From Verrucomicrobiota bacterium (GTDB lineage: Bacteria > Verrucomicrobiota > Verrucomicrobiia > Opitutales > Opitutaceae): 64,000 bases of DNA. A program made the translations under genes and the position numbers. The DNA is taken from the NCBI GenBank assembly GCA_023446735.1, contig JAEXPQ010000027.1, positions 26,487-90,486 of the forward strand, given 5' to 3'. This document shows, one piece after another, positions 53,708 through 61,802 of the stretch. The notes under the pieces were generated by a model. That model saw only the letters and a list, made by a program, of their open reading frames with translations. It searched no databases and had not been told where the DNA came from. The number at the start of each line of letters is the position of its first letter. Position 1 is the stretch's first letter.

Positions 53708-56700
53708 ATGCTCACGACGAAGAGTCTTGCGCCCTCACAGGGGCTGTTTGTCGACATTGAGGCCGTCCCGGGAGGGGCGATCTTCGGTCTTGGCGTGGTG
53801 CTCGGGAGCGCATGCCGCAAGGAGGCGCTGGAGAGAAGGGCAGTGGCAGCCCTTCTCGGTGAGTTCCCCGAGTTGGCGAAGGCGGCGCGGTTTGTGGCAG
53901 GGCACAATATCATCGAGCACGACCTGCCAGTGCTCGACGCGGAATACGGAATCGCGGTGCTTCGGTCCCTGCCGGCCGTCGATACGCTCTACCTCTCGCC
54001 GCTGGCGTTCCCGAAGAACCCGTACCACCGATTGACCAAGAATGATCGACTGGTCCGCTCCGCAAAGAACCATCCCGCGCGAGACTGTGAATCCAGTCGG
54101 ACCATCCTGGAGGATGCGATTGCCGCGTTTGCCAACGAGCTTGAGAAGGAGACCGGCCGCGACCGCTTGGCACTGACCCGGTGGCTGCTGGCTGGGGCCG
54201 AGCTACCATGGAATGGGTCTCGCGGGATGGATCTGTTCTTCGATGGGCTTGGCGTTCCGGAACTGGCCGAAGGTACTGCGACAGACTTGTGGGGGCGGCT
54301 CACGGCCGCGCATGCCTGTCCCGACGCCGCGCGGCGGGAGTGGAGCGCGGCGGCATCCGATCCGAAGCACCGCGCGGCGCTGGCCTACGTGCTCGCCTGG
54401 TTGCAGGTCGCCGGCTCCGATTCTGTGATCCCCGGGTGGGTCCGCCATCGGTTCCCGAAGACGGCGGAAACGATCAAACGCCTGCGCAGCACGCCATGCG
54501 GCGATACCGGCTGTAAATGGTGTTCCCAGACGCAGGACCCGACCAAACAGCTCACGCGCTTCTTTGGCTTTCCGGCGTTTCGTCTGGAACCGGCGGTGCG
54601 GGACAACCCCGGGAAGAGTCTCCAAGAGGAGATTGTCCGCTTGGCGATGGGCGGCCGCTCAGTACTGGGGATTCTGCCGACGGGCGGGGGCAAGTCGTTG
54701 TGCTTCCAGATTCCCGCGTTGCACCGGTTTTTCACGACGGGGGCGCTCACCATCGTGGTGACGCCCTTGCAGGCGTTGATGAAAGATCAGGTCGACGGCC
54801 TGATGGCCAAGACCGGCACGCCGTGCGCAGCCGCGCTCTACGGGATGCAGACGCCGCCGGAAAAGGCTGAGGTGCGAGAGGCGGTACGTCTGGGCAGCAT
54901 CGGCATCCTCTACGTTTCGCCCGAGCAGCTCCGCAACGCCTCGTTCAAGAAGACGATCACGCAGCGGGAAATCGGCTGCTGGGTCTTCGACGAGGCGCAC
55001 TGCTTGTCACAGTGGGGGCACGATTTCCGCCCCGACTACGTGTACATCGCCCGTTTCATCCGGGAATTTGCCGCGGAGCAGCGCGTGCCGGTGCCGCCGG
55101 TGTTGTGCGTGACCGCGACCGCCAAGGACGATGTCAAAAACGAGATCGTGAAACACTTCCGGGAGACCCTCGGCCACGAGCTGGTTCTTCTCGACGGTGG
55201 CACCTCGCGCGACAACCTGAGCTACCGGATCGAGCAGGTGACCGAATACGAGAAGCCTCAGCGGATTGGAGCTTTGCTCACGGAGCGCATCGGTGATGGT
55301 TTGGGCGCAGCAGTGGTCTTCGCGGCCACCCGCAACCGAGTGACCGACTTTGCGGAGCAGCTCGCGCGGCAGGGATGGTCTACCGCGGCGTTCCATGCCG
55401 GTCTGCCGGCGGAACAGAAAAAGGCCATCCTTGAAGACTTCCTCGGCGGGAAGATCCAGGTGGTGGTGGCGACGAACGCCTTCGGAATGGGCATCGACAA
55501 GCCGAACATCCGGCTTGTGGTGCACGTGGATACTCCGGGGTCGCTCGAAAACTACTTGCAGGAAGCAGGGCGCGCCGGGCGGGATCAGAATCCCGCGGAG
55601 TGCGTGCTGCTGTTCAATCCGGAGGATCTCGAAACCCAGTTCGGGTTGTTTGCGGCGTCGAAGATCGAGAAGCGGGACATCGATCAAATCTGGCGGGCGA
55701 TCTCGCGGTCCGATCCGGGCGACGGGAATCCGATCACGGTCACCATTTCGGAGATCTTGGACGGAGCAACCGAGGCCCCAAGCTTCGTTGAAGAGAGTGA
55801 CGACCAGAGAGGGACGAAGGTGAAAACCGCTTTGGCGGTGTTGGAGAAGCAGGGGTTCTTGGAGCGGGATGAGAATCAGACGCGTGTCCTGCAGGCGCGC
55901 CCGCTGGTCGCCGATGAACAGGAAGCAAAGACCCGGATGGCCCGGCTGGACCTGCCGCAGAGCAAGCAGGCCCTGTGGCTAGACGTTCTGAGCGTCCTGA
56001 TGAACCAGGACTCGGATCGGGCGATCAGTATGGATGATTTCGCGGAGCTGCCGCGGATGCGCGAGTTGTACGACCAACTGCGAAGGGACTCGTATGCCCG
56101 GGTGAGCCCCTACGTGCCGGTGTTCCAAGTTCTCAACGAGATGGCACAGCCGGAGGCGGGGATGATCAGCAAGGATGTGTCGTTCAGTGCGCGTTTGCGG
56201 GTCGGACGGACGGGCCACGCCAAACAGAAGCTGGAATCGGTCGTCGCTCGGGAGCGAGCGCTGATCGACATCTTGCAGCATGCCGAGGCCAACCCCGATG
56301 GCTGGGTTCCGCTGGCCTTGCGCCGGGTGAATCAGGAGTTGGTGGCACGCGAACACGCCAGCCTGCCGGACGATGTCACTCGCATCCTACGAACCCTTTC
56401 CAGCGATGCCCGAAAGGCCGGCAGGGCTTCGTCGATCTTGGAGTTCAGCTACCGGACCAACGAGTATTCGAGCCTACGCCTCGCCGGCACGTGGACGGAG
56501 GTGATCGAGCTCGCGACTTTGCGGCAGAACGCGGCCGGCGTTCTCGTCGATCTGCTGATGCAGAAAGCCAGGGCGGCGCAGGGGACTGACGGGACGCTTG
56601 CGCTGGTGGTCTTCGGTGAGTCCGAGGTACTTGCCGCATTGAACGGAGACATGACCCTCGATTTGTCGTCGGTCCGTGAGCTCACCGCTTTCGTGCAGTA

Positions 56701-58945
56701 CCTGTTGGTGTACCTCCATGAGAACGACGTGATCGAGCTGAAGAACGGCAAGGCGCTGATCTCGCAGGCGATGACGCTTCGGGTTCTGGAGAAACGGAAG
56801 GGGAAACAGTGGCGGCGTTTCACCAAAGGCGACTATGCGGCGCTGTCCGTGCACTATTCGGAGAAGGTCTTCCAGATCCACGTGATGGGCGAGTACGCCC
56901 GGATGGGGATCGAGCGCCTCGGCGCGCATCTGCGCCTGATCTCGGCCTACTTCCAGATGGGAAAAGCTGCGTTTGCGGCGCGGTTCCTTCGCGAGAAACC
57001 CGAGGTGTACGAGCGGGCCACGGGGATCGATTCGTTCCGCAAAGTCGTCGACGACCTCCGCAATCCGGTGCAGCAGGCGATTGTGGCGGAGTCGGCTGGT
57101 TCGAACATGCTGATCCTTGCCGGACCAGGATCGGGAAAGACCCGGGTAATCGCCCATCGTTGCGCCTACCTGCTTCGCGTGGAGCGGGTTCGGCCGGAGA
57201 GAATTCTGGTGGCGTGCTTCAACCGACATGCGGCGCTGCAGCTTCGACGGCAGATCTACCGGCTGGTCGACAAGGACGCCTGTCGCGTGATGATCCAGAC
57301 CTACCACGGATTGGCCCTGCGGTTGTTGGGCCGAAGTTTTTGCGGCGAGGATCCCGATGCGGAGGCGCCGGATTTCACCAAGCTATTGAAGGACGCCACG
57401 CAGTTGTTGGCCGGCAAGCCGGACGATGAGCAATCAGCTGCCTCCGACGTGCGGGATCGGGTGCTCGCCGGGTTCTCGCACATCTTGGTCGATGAGTATC
57501 AGGACGTCGACGAGGACGAGTACGCCTTCATCTCCGCCATCGCCGGGCGCCGCGAGGTCGAGGACGACCGGAAGCTGGCGATCATCGCGGTGGGCGACGA
57601 CGATCAATCAATCTACGGATTCAAGGGTGCCAACGTGGCGTTCATCCGGCGCTTCCAGCAGGACTACCAGGCTCGCGAACATTACCTGACCGAGAACTAC
57701 CGGTCGACGAAGGCGATCATCGCCGCCGCCAATCGCCTGATCGGAAACAACAAGGACCGGATGAAGATCGCCCAGCCGATCCGAGTGAATCGGATGCGCG
57801 ACCGGGACCCGGCGGGAGGGAGATGGGAGGGGCTCGATCCGTTGATCCAGGGGAATGTTCAGCGCGTCCGCGTTGCAGACAGTGTGCAGCAAGGCGCGTT
57901 TATCGCGCAGGAGATCCGCCGGCTCAAGGATCTGGATTCAGCCGGAACGTGGGCGAACTTTGCGGTAATTGGGCGTACGCGAGATGAGTTGGTGACGGTG
58001 CGCTCCGCGTTGGACGACGCCGGCATCGCCGTCGATTGGCGAGCTGATGAAGAGATGCCCATCTCGCCGTTTCAGGTACGAGAGGTGCATGCTTGGCTCA
58101 GTCTTCTCGCCGAAAAAAGGGATCAGACATGGACTGCCGCGCAGGTCAAAGAAGCGCTGACCGCTCTGCGAGGCTCCGCTCCGGTGACTAGGTGGTGGAC
58201 CTTCATCGAACAGATCTGGTCCGAGTGGGCGGGCGAGGCCGGCGACGCCGAGGTCTGCGTTGCGCACATCCGGGAGTTCTTCGTGGAGGCCGTCGCAGAA
58301 CGGAGGCGCGCCGACCGGACTGGTGCCGGTGTCGTGCTGGTGACGGCGCACAAGGCTAAAGGTCTGGAGTTCCCTCACGTGCTTGTGGCTGATGGGAAAT
58401 GGGGCGCTGGTCGCTCGCAGGCTGATCTGGAGGAGGAGCGGCGGGTTTACTATGTCGCGATGACCCGGGCCAAGGAGACCCTGACATTGTTGGTCCGAAA
58501 CGACCAGCGGACATCATTTCCCGGAGAGATTTCGGGTGAAAACGTCGTCGACCGGACTCCGCGCCCCGTCGAGCGAACGGATGCCTCGGCCCGACGCTCG
58601 TATTCAATCATTCACCCCGCAGAGCTCTTCATTAGCTACGCGGGCCGTAAAGCCGCGAGCGATCCTGTCCACTCCGCACTTCGCGGTACTTTCACCGGTA
58701 ACCCGGTGAGGTTCGTTCAAGGCGGAAACTGGGTCCTGGTTGAAACCGAGACAGGTGTTCCGATTGCTGCGCTCTCGGAGCAGGGGAAATCGGTGTGGGC
58801 GTCGCGGATCGGCCGGATCAAATCGGCCACTATCACTGCAATGGTGCGCCGGACGATTGATCAGGAGGGGGATGCTTACCGGGAGAAAGCGAGAGTTCTC
58901 GAGTGGGAGTTTCCGGTTATCGAGGTGAGCTGGGCGGAGGGATGA
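53708..58945 (+). CDS. fused DEDD exonuclease - RecQ helicase - UvrD/Rep helicase
   Basis: From the ATG at 53708 the protein has 1745 residues (an in-frame TTG at 53648 is less likely). Residues 13-150 resemble a DnaQ-like 3'-5' exonuclease: LFVDIEA (D16, E18), AGHNIIEHDLPVLD, DCESSRTILED. A Cys cluster (PCGDTGCKWC, about 262) follows. RecQ motifs: LPTGGGKSLCFQIPA (about 322), FDEAHCLSQWGHDFRPDY (about 426), QEAGRAGRDQNPAECVLLF (about 617). After 400 unassigned residues comes a superfamily 1 helicase: AGPGSGKTRVIAHR (about 1137), LVDEYQDVDED (about 1260), GDDDQSIYGFKGA, VTAHKAKGLEFPHVLVADG (about 1544), YVAMTRAKETLTLLV. All catalytic motifs look intact. It likely unwinds and degrades foreign or branched DNA. 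Confidence 0.9.
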   Translation: MLTTKSLAPSQGLFVDIEAVPGGAIFGLGVVLGSACRKEALERRAVAALLGEFPELAKAARFVAGHNIIEHDLPVLDAEYGIAVLRSLPAVDTLYLSPLAFPKNPYHRLTKNDRLVRSAKNHPARDCESSRTILEDAIAAFANELEKETGRDRLALTRWLLAGAELPWNGSRGMDLFFDGLGVPELAEGTATDLWGRLTAAHACPDAARREWSAAASDPKHRAALAYVLAWLQVAGSDSVIPGWVRHRFPKTAETIKRLRSTPCGDTGCKWCSQTQDPTKQLTRFFGFPAFRLEPAVRDNPGKSLQEEIVRLAMGGRSVLGILPTGGGKSLCFQIPALHRFFTTGALTIVVTPLQALMKDQVDGLMAKTGTPCAAALYGMQTPPEKAEVREAVRLGSIGILYVSPEQLRNASFKKTITQREIGCWVFDEAHCLSQWGHDFRPDYVYIARFIREFAAEQRVPVPPVLCVTATAKDDVKNEIVKHFRETLGHELVLLDGGTSRDNLSYRIEQVTEYEKPQRIGALLTERIGDGLGAAVVFAATRNRVTDFAEQLARQGWSTAAFHAGLPAEQKKAILEDFLGGKIQVVVATNAFGMGIDKPNIRLVVHVDTPGSLENYLQEAGRAGRDQNPAECVLLFNPEDLETQFGLFAASKIEKRDIDQIWRAISRSDPGDGNPITVTISEILDGATEAPSFVEESDDQRGTKVKTALAVLEKQGFLERDENQTRVLQARPLVADEQEAKTRMARLDLPQSKQALWLDVLSVLMNQDSDRAISMDDFAELPRMRELYDQLRRDSYARVSPYVPVFQVLNEMAQPEAGMISKDVSFSARLRVGRTGHAKQKLESVVARERALIDILQHAEANPDGWVPLALRRVNQELVAREHASLPDDVTRILRTLSSDARKAGRASSILEFSYRTNEYSSLRLAGTWTEVIELATLRQNAAGVLVDLLMQKARAAQGTDGTLALVVFGESEVLAALNGDMTLDLSSVRELTAFVQYLLVYLHENDVIELKNGKALISQAMTLRVLEKRKGKQWRRFTKGDYAALSVHYSEKVFQIHVMGEYARMGIERLGAHLRLISAYFQMGKAAFAARFLREKPEVYERATGIDSFRKVVDDLRNPVQQAIVAESAGSNMLILAGPGSGKTRVIAHRCAYLLRVERVRPERILVACFNRHAALQLRRQIYRLVDKDACRVMIQTYHGLALRLLGRSFCGEDPDAEAPDFTKLLKDATQLLAGKPDDEQSAASDVRDRVLAGFSHILVDEYQDVDEDEYAFISAIAGRREVEDDRKLAIIAVGDDDQSIYGFKGANVAFIRRFQQDYQAREHYLTENYRSTKAIIAAANRLIGNNKDRMKIAQPIRVNRMRDRDPAGGRWEGLDPLIQGNVQRVRVADSVQQGAFIAQEIRRLKDLDSAGTWANFAVIGRTRDELVTVRSALDDAGIAVDWRADEEMPISPFQVREVHAWLSLLAEKRDQTWTAAQVKEALTALRGSAPVTRWWTFIEQIWSEWAGEAGDAEVCVAHIREFFVEAVAERRRADRTGAGVVLVTAHKAKGLEFPHVLVADGKWGAGRSQADLEEERRVYYVAMTRAKETLTLLVRNDQRTSFPGEISGENVVDRTPRPVERTDASARRSYSIIHPAELFISYAGRKAASDPVHSALRGTFTGNPVRFVQGGNWVLVETETGVPIAALSEQGKSVWASRIGRIKSATITAMVRRTIDQEGDAYREKARVLEWEFPVIEVSWAEG

Positions 58946-59308
58946 CTAGAGCCGTCGCAGCTCGTTTACAAATGCGACCAGTTGGCCCCGCGGGTATGTG
59001 GGGTCGTTGAGACGATGGTGTTCCCAGAGCTCAAGAATTCGGAGTTCCCGAGCGTTCGGAGGGCGTCCACCTGCGCCGCCTCCACTACAAGCGCGAGTTG
59101 CTAGCGCGACGTTTACATCATGGTCGCGGACCGAGACCCTCACGCAAGTGCTCCCACCTGCTTCTTGTCTAGCTCCCAGCTGTTCGTTGAGCCAATTGGG
59201 TGACGCCTCCGCAAGCGGACGTTCTGCTCCCCCGATTGAAATTGTACCGTTCATAAGGTTGGTCCCGTTGGTCCTAGTGTTTTCTGTCGCGAGGGGGGCA
59301 AGTGTCAT
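58946..59308 (-). CDS. small protein paired with a DUF2188 protein, unknown
   Basis: The protein has 120 residues from the ATG at 59308, which overlaps the DUF2188 gene by 35 bp; an ATG at 59254 would give 102. The likely core is CVRVSVRDHDVNVALATRACSGGGAGGRPPNARELRILELWEHHRLNDPTYPRGQLVAFVNELRRL: two beta strands, a Gly-rich loop and a helical C-terminus. I do not recognise a named family. It ends next to the giant helicase stop (58945), so the two genes converge with no gap. Confidence 0.6.
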   Translation of the reverse strand: MTLAPLATENTRTNGTNLMNGTISIGGAERPLAEASPNWLNEQLGARQEAGGSTCVRVSVRDHDVNVALATRACSGGGAGGRPPNARELRILELWEHHRLNDPTYPRGQLVAFVNELRRL

Positions 59309-59501
59309 TCCCGTAGCTGTCTTTGTCGCGAATTTGCCCCTGCCGGTTGTGGATCACGACTTCACTACGATGGTTCTGAGCGATCTCTCTGGCCCGTTCA
59401 GTAGCCGCCTGTTGGGTGGGGTGGTGTGATGTGTCACGGGAATTTCCCGCACCGCGAACGGCCCATTCGGGGCCGCGTTTTACTACGTGTTGGTTAGCCA
59501 C
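59274..59501 (-). CDS. DUF2188 domain protein
   Basis: The protein has 75 residues with a GTG start at 59501 preceded by AGGA at suitable spacing. The sequence NQHVVKRGPEWAVRGAGNSRDTS, then AAATERAREIAQNHRSEVVIHNRQGQIRDKDSYGND, is the DUF2188 pattern (HVVP..GGWAV...A......T...A...A...A...G.E...H...G.I.....Y). The family is common, small and without assigned biochemistry. Its 3' end overlaps the next gene by 35 bp, indicating a co-translated pair. Confidence 0.85.
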   Translation of the reverse strand: MANQHVVKRGPEWAVRGAGNSRDTSHHPTQQAATERAREIAQNHRSEVVIHNRQGQIRDKDSYGNDTCPPRDRKH

Positions 59502-59542
59502 TGTTGTTCCTTTTGGTCTGGATTAGGATTTGCGGAGTTACC

Positions 59543-59578
59543 CCGGATTCGCTCCGCGCGAACGCGGTGCGAATCCGG
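59543..59578. repeat. 36-nt near-perfect hairpin
   Basis: A 10-bp stem (CCGGATTCGC / GCGAATCCGG), one T-T mismatch, a 5-bp stem (CCGCG / CGCGG) and a CGAA tetraloop. No T-run follows, so it is not a terminator. Confidence 0.75.
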
Positions 59579-59714
59579 ACGGTCACTCAAACTTCCCGAA
59601 CAAGAGTACTGCGTTCGGTTGCTCAATTACGTGGCATTGAGCGTGCCACAGGGGATGCGTTCGTATCCAGTTGCCTATCAACTCCTCGGCGTAGGCGGGC
59701 AAAACCACCCCTGG

Positions 59715-59737
59715 GCCAATTCATCTCATGAATTGGC
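59715..59737. repeat. perfect 10-bp hairpin with 3-nt loop
   Basis: GCCAATTCAT, loop CTC, ATGAATTGGC. It lies 137 bp to the right of the 36-nt hairpin. Confidence 0.7.
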
Positions 59738-59954
59738 TAGGAACGAGACTTTGGGGCGCAAACTTGTCCCACTATCGCAATTAGTAGTGGGTGATCGAAG
59801 TGACATCCACAACATGCAGTGGTTTAAGCTTCAAGGTGAAAAACTGTTTCGGACTTGGGCGGGTTGTGAACTGTCGTGCGAGCGCCACGACTGCGGCGCC
59901 GGAATTTGGTCGGTGTGCTCAATACCCTTGATTGCTCTGTCCCGTCCGTCGCGT

Positions 59955-60082
59955 CCCATTGTATGGGCGGTCAAGGTCGTCCGCTGCGCGGCTCCACCAC
60001 GCGCAAACGTTTCGCTTCCCCCTCGATTGGTCCCGCTGCGCGGGACACGGCCTCGGCGCTCCACCCAGCGCTTTGACTTTCG
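59955..60082 (+). repeat. leader repeat copy B (see 24572-24704)
   Basis: It aligns with copy A over its full length, with several identical blocks including the GTCCCGC-TGC-GCGGGAC hairpin at 60030-60046. It ends 89 bp upstream of the RadC-like ATG, nearly the spacing seen for copy A (85 bp). Confidence 0.75.
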
Positions 60083-60171
60083 CCCACCCCGAGCGGGCGC
60101 TCAGACGGGAAGCACCCGCGATCACTCGACACGGTGTCGGGTAGGGGGTGCGGCTCGCACGAGCGCTCACC

Positions 60172-60624
60172 ATGCGCGTTTACGAAGCCAAACTGGTCTA
60201 CTCCCTCGTGTCTCTCGGTGAAGAGATCCAAATCGATAAGCCCGACCAGGTGGTCGAATACCTGCGATCGGCTTTCGAGGAGAACCCGGTGCAGGAAGCG
60301 TTCTACTGCATCTACCTTGACCGGCGGGATCACCCGATTGGCCGTCACATGATCTCCCTGGGAACGGCGACCTCGACCTTGGTTTCGCCACGGGAGGTGT
60401 TCCGAGGTGCCATCGTGGCAGGTGCGGTGGCCTTGTTTGTCGCGCACAACCACCCGTCCGGTGACCCGGCGCCGAGCAGTGCCGATCTGGCGGTCACCCG
60501 TATGCTGCGAGACGCGGCCCGGTTGCTGGAGATCGCGTTGATCGACCACGTCATCGTCGGCGACCCGAAAGCCGACCCGGCCGGCCGCGGCTACTACTCC
60601 TTCCGCGAAGCGGGCCTCCTGTGA
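60172..60624 (+). CDS. RadC-like JAB-domain protein
   Basis: The ATG at 60172 gives 150 residues (a GTG at 60148 could add eight). The JAB/MPN metal-binding motif is intact: FVAHNHPSGDPAPSSADLAVTRML (HxHPSGx7D), with the upstream conserved Glu in NPVQEAFYCIYLD, and STLVSPREVFRGAIVAGAVALF. The helix-hairpin-helix part of chromosomal RadC is absent, as in versions carried by mobile elements near anti-restriction and transfer genes. Function is not established for the family. Leader repeat B lies upstream, shared with the DUF6573-like gene, suggesting co-regulation. It is the last element gene before tRNA-Cys. Confidence 0.87.
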   Translation: MRVYEAKLVYSLVSLGEEIQIDKPDQVVEYLRSAFEENPVQEAFYCIYLDRRDHPIGRHMISLGTATSTLVSPREVFRGAIVAGAVALFVAHNHPSGDPAPSSADLAVTRMLRDAARLLEIALIDHVIVGDPKADPAGRGYYSFREAGLL

Positions 60625-60750
60625 GGCCTGATTTTTTCTCCCCAACGTGGTTTCTTAGGGTGGGGAAATAGGGCGAAAAATGGACGTGGATGACGACCCT
60701 GACTTCGCTGCCCCTTGTTACAGTTTGTTACAGAAAAGCTGCAGATTCTT

Positions 60751-60789
60751 AAATACAAAACCCGCTTTCTCATTGGAGAAGAGCGGGTT
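60751..60789 (-). terminator. Rho-independent terminator of tRNA-Cys
   Basis: On the minus strand, AACCCGCT-C-TTCTC pairs with GAGAA-AGCGGGTT around a CAAT loop and is followed by TTGTATTT (60758-60751). It begins 8 bp past the encoded CCA. Confidence 0.85.
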
Positions 60790-60796
60790 GTGAGCT

Positions 60797-60871
60797 TGGA
60801 GGCGCGGGCCGGAATCGAACCGGCGCATAGAGGTTTTGCAGACCTCGGCCTTACCACTTGGCTACCGCGCC
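60797..60871 (-). tRNA. tRNA-Cys (GCA anticodon), CCA encoded
   Basis: The acceptor arms GGCGCGG (60871-60865) and CCGCGCC (60807-60801) pair fully. The discriminator is U (60800), the usual base for tRNA-Cys, and CCA is encoded at 60799-60797. The anticodon loop CTGCAAA gives GCA, closed by the GAGGT/ACCTC stem, and the T-loop GTTCGATTC is present. The 3' end points to the conjugative element, a typical integration side, but no second copy of the 3' end was seen at the left border. Confidence 0.95.
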
Positions 60872-61087
60872 GACCTTCAAGCAGGCGGCACGATTTGCGC
60901 CGGGTGCCGGGTGCGCAAGACCTTTTTCCGGCGGTGACGAGCGGCGGTACGGCGGTTCGGGCCCGCTCGCGGCCCACGGTGCGACGCGCTCGGGCAGCGC
61001 CGGCGGGCGAGGCTGCGCGGAGGCGCACGGAAGTCGTTCACCTCGCGGCTTGCCAGCGGGGAGGGCGGGCCTGTTTGCTCGTCGGAA

Positions 61088-61699
61088 GTGAAGCAAAGCA
61101 TCGTCACCCTCGACATGGAGGGCGTCCTTACGCCCGAGATCTGGATCGCCGTCGCCGAAAAGACCGGGATCCCCGAGCTGCGTCGCACCACGCGCGACGA
61201 GCCGGACTACGACAAGCTCATGCACTACCGCATGGAAATCCTCGATCGCCACGGGATCACGCTGTCGCACATCCAGGAGGTGATCGGCACGTTGCGGCCG
61301 CTCCCGGGGGCGCTCGAATTTTTGGACACGCTGCGCGCCGAGGTGCAGCTGATCATCCTCTCGGACACGTTTGAGCAGTTCGCCCAGCCGCTGATCCGGC
61401 AGCTCAAGATGCCGACGCTGTTCTGCCACCGCCTAGTCGTCGACAACGACCGGATCGTGGGCTACAAGCTGCGCATGCCCGACCAGAAGCGGGAGTCCGT
61501 GAAGGCGCTGAAGGCGCTCAACTACCGGGTGATCGCCGGCGGGGATTCGTTCAACGACACCACGATGCTCTGCGAGGCAGACTATGGCTTCCTTTTCCAC
61601 GCGCCGGAAAATGTCATCAAAAAGTTCCCGCAGCTGCCGGCGGTGAACGACTATCCGACCTTCCTCCGGTTGATCCGCGAAAAGGTGGCCCTAGCGTAG
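61088..61699 (+). CDS. thrH: ThrH-type phosphoserine phosphatase / homoserine phosphotransferase
   Basis: The protein has 203 residues from the GTG at 61088. The HAD-fold catalytic motif is TLDMEGVLTPEIWI with the nucleophile Asp and the ThrH-type DMEGVLTPE; motif II is LIILSDTFEQFAQPL, and motifs III and IV fall in KRESVKALKALNYRVIAGGDSFNDTTML. ThrH transfers phosphate from phosphoserine to homoserine or water, linking serine and threonine synthesis. An inverted repeat CCCTAGC-GTAG-GCTAGGG covers its stop codon (61689-61706). It converges with the symporter gene. Confidence 0.92.
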   Translation: MKQSIVTLDMEGVLTPEIWIAVAEKTGIPELRRTTRDEPDYDKLMHYRMEILDRHGITLSHIQEVIGTLRPLPGALEFLDTLRAEVQLIILSDTFEQFAQPLIRQLKMPTLFCHRLVVDNDRIVGYKLRMPDQKRESVKALKALNYRVIAGGDSFNDTTMLCEADYGFLFHAPENVIKKFPQLPAVNDYPTFLRLIREKVALA

Positions 61700-61802
61700 G
61701 CTAGGGTGGTGCGGTTGAAGCGGAGGGCGTCGGCGAGCGACGCCCGTGCACCTGCCTTGGGTTCGCGTTCGATCCGGCCGGAACGCGAGCGAGCTCTCTG
61801 GC

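Larger units (their letters stand above)
59502..60171. other. 670-bp intergenic region with several strong hairpins and leader repeat B
   Basis: No gene is supported. Hairpin 1 (59543-59578): CCGGATTCGC pairs with GCGAATCCGG, enclosing CCGCG-CGAA-CGCGG. Hairpin 2 (59715-59737): GCCAATTCAT-CTC-ATGAATTGGC. Hairpin 3 (59768-59791): CCCACTA and TAGTGGG with a 10-nt loop. The right part is leader repeat B (59955-60082). The density of dyads suggests a structured RNA, a transfer or replication site, or an element end. Confidence 0.55.
23166..60750. mobile_element. integrated conjugative element (MobF relaxase, VirB/Trb-like T4SS) with defence cargo
   Basis: Between a truncated chromosomal gene on the left and the tRNA-Cys terminator on the right lies a continuous block of conjugation genes (pilin, VirB3-6, VirB8-10, coupling protein, MobF relaxase), element-type small proteins, a toxin-antitoxin pair, RadC-like and restriction genes. 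Chromosomal genes resume on both sides. No integrase, transposase or clear attachment repeat was found, and the tRNA 3' end sequence was not seen repeated at the left end. Borders are approximate, and the element may be defective or the result of plasmid integration. Confidence 0.7.

Noticed and set aside
59487..60221. 244-residue plus-strand frame in the right intergenic region
   Set aside because: It runs through perfect hairpins and the leader repeat, has no domain, and overlaps the RadC-like start.
60797..60871. tRNA-Cys 3' end as an attachment site with a copy at the left border
   Set aside because: The tRNA 3' sequence was not seen around 22900-24150, so a direct repeat is not claimed.
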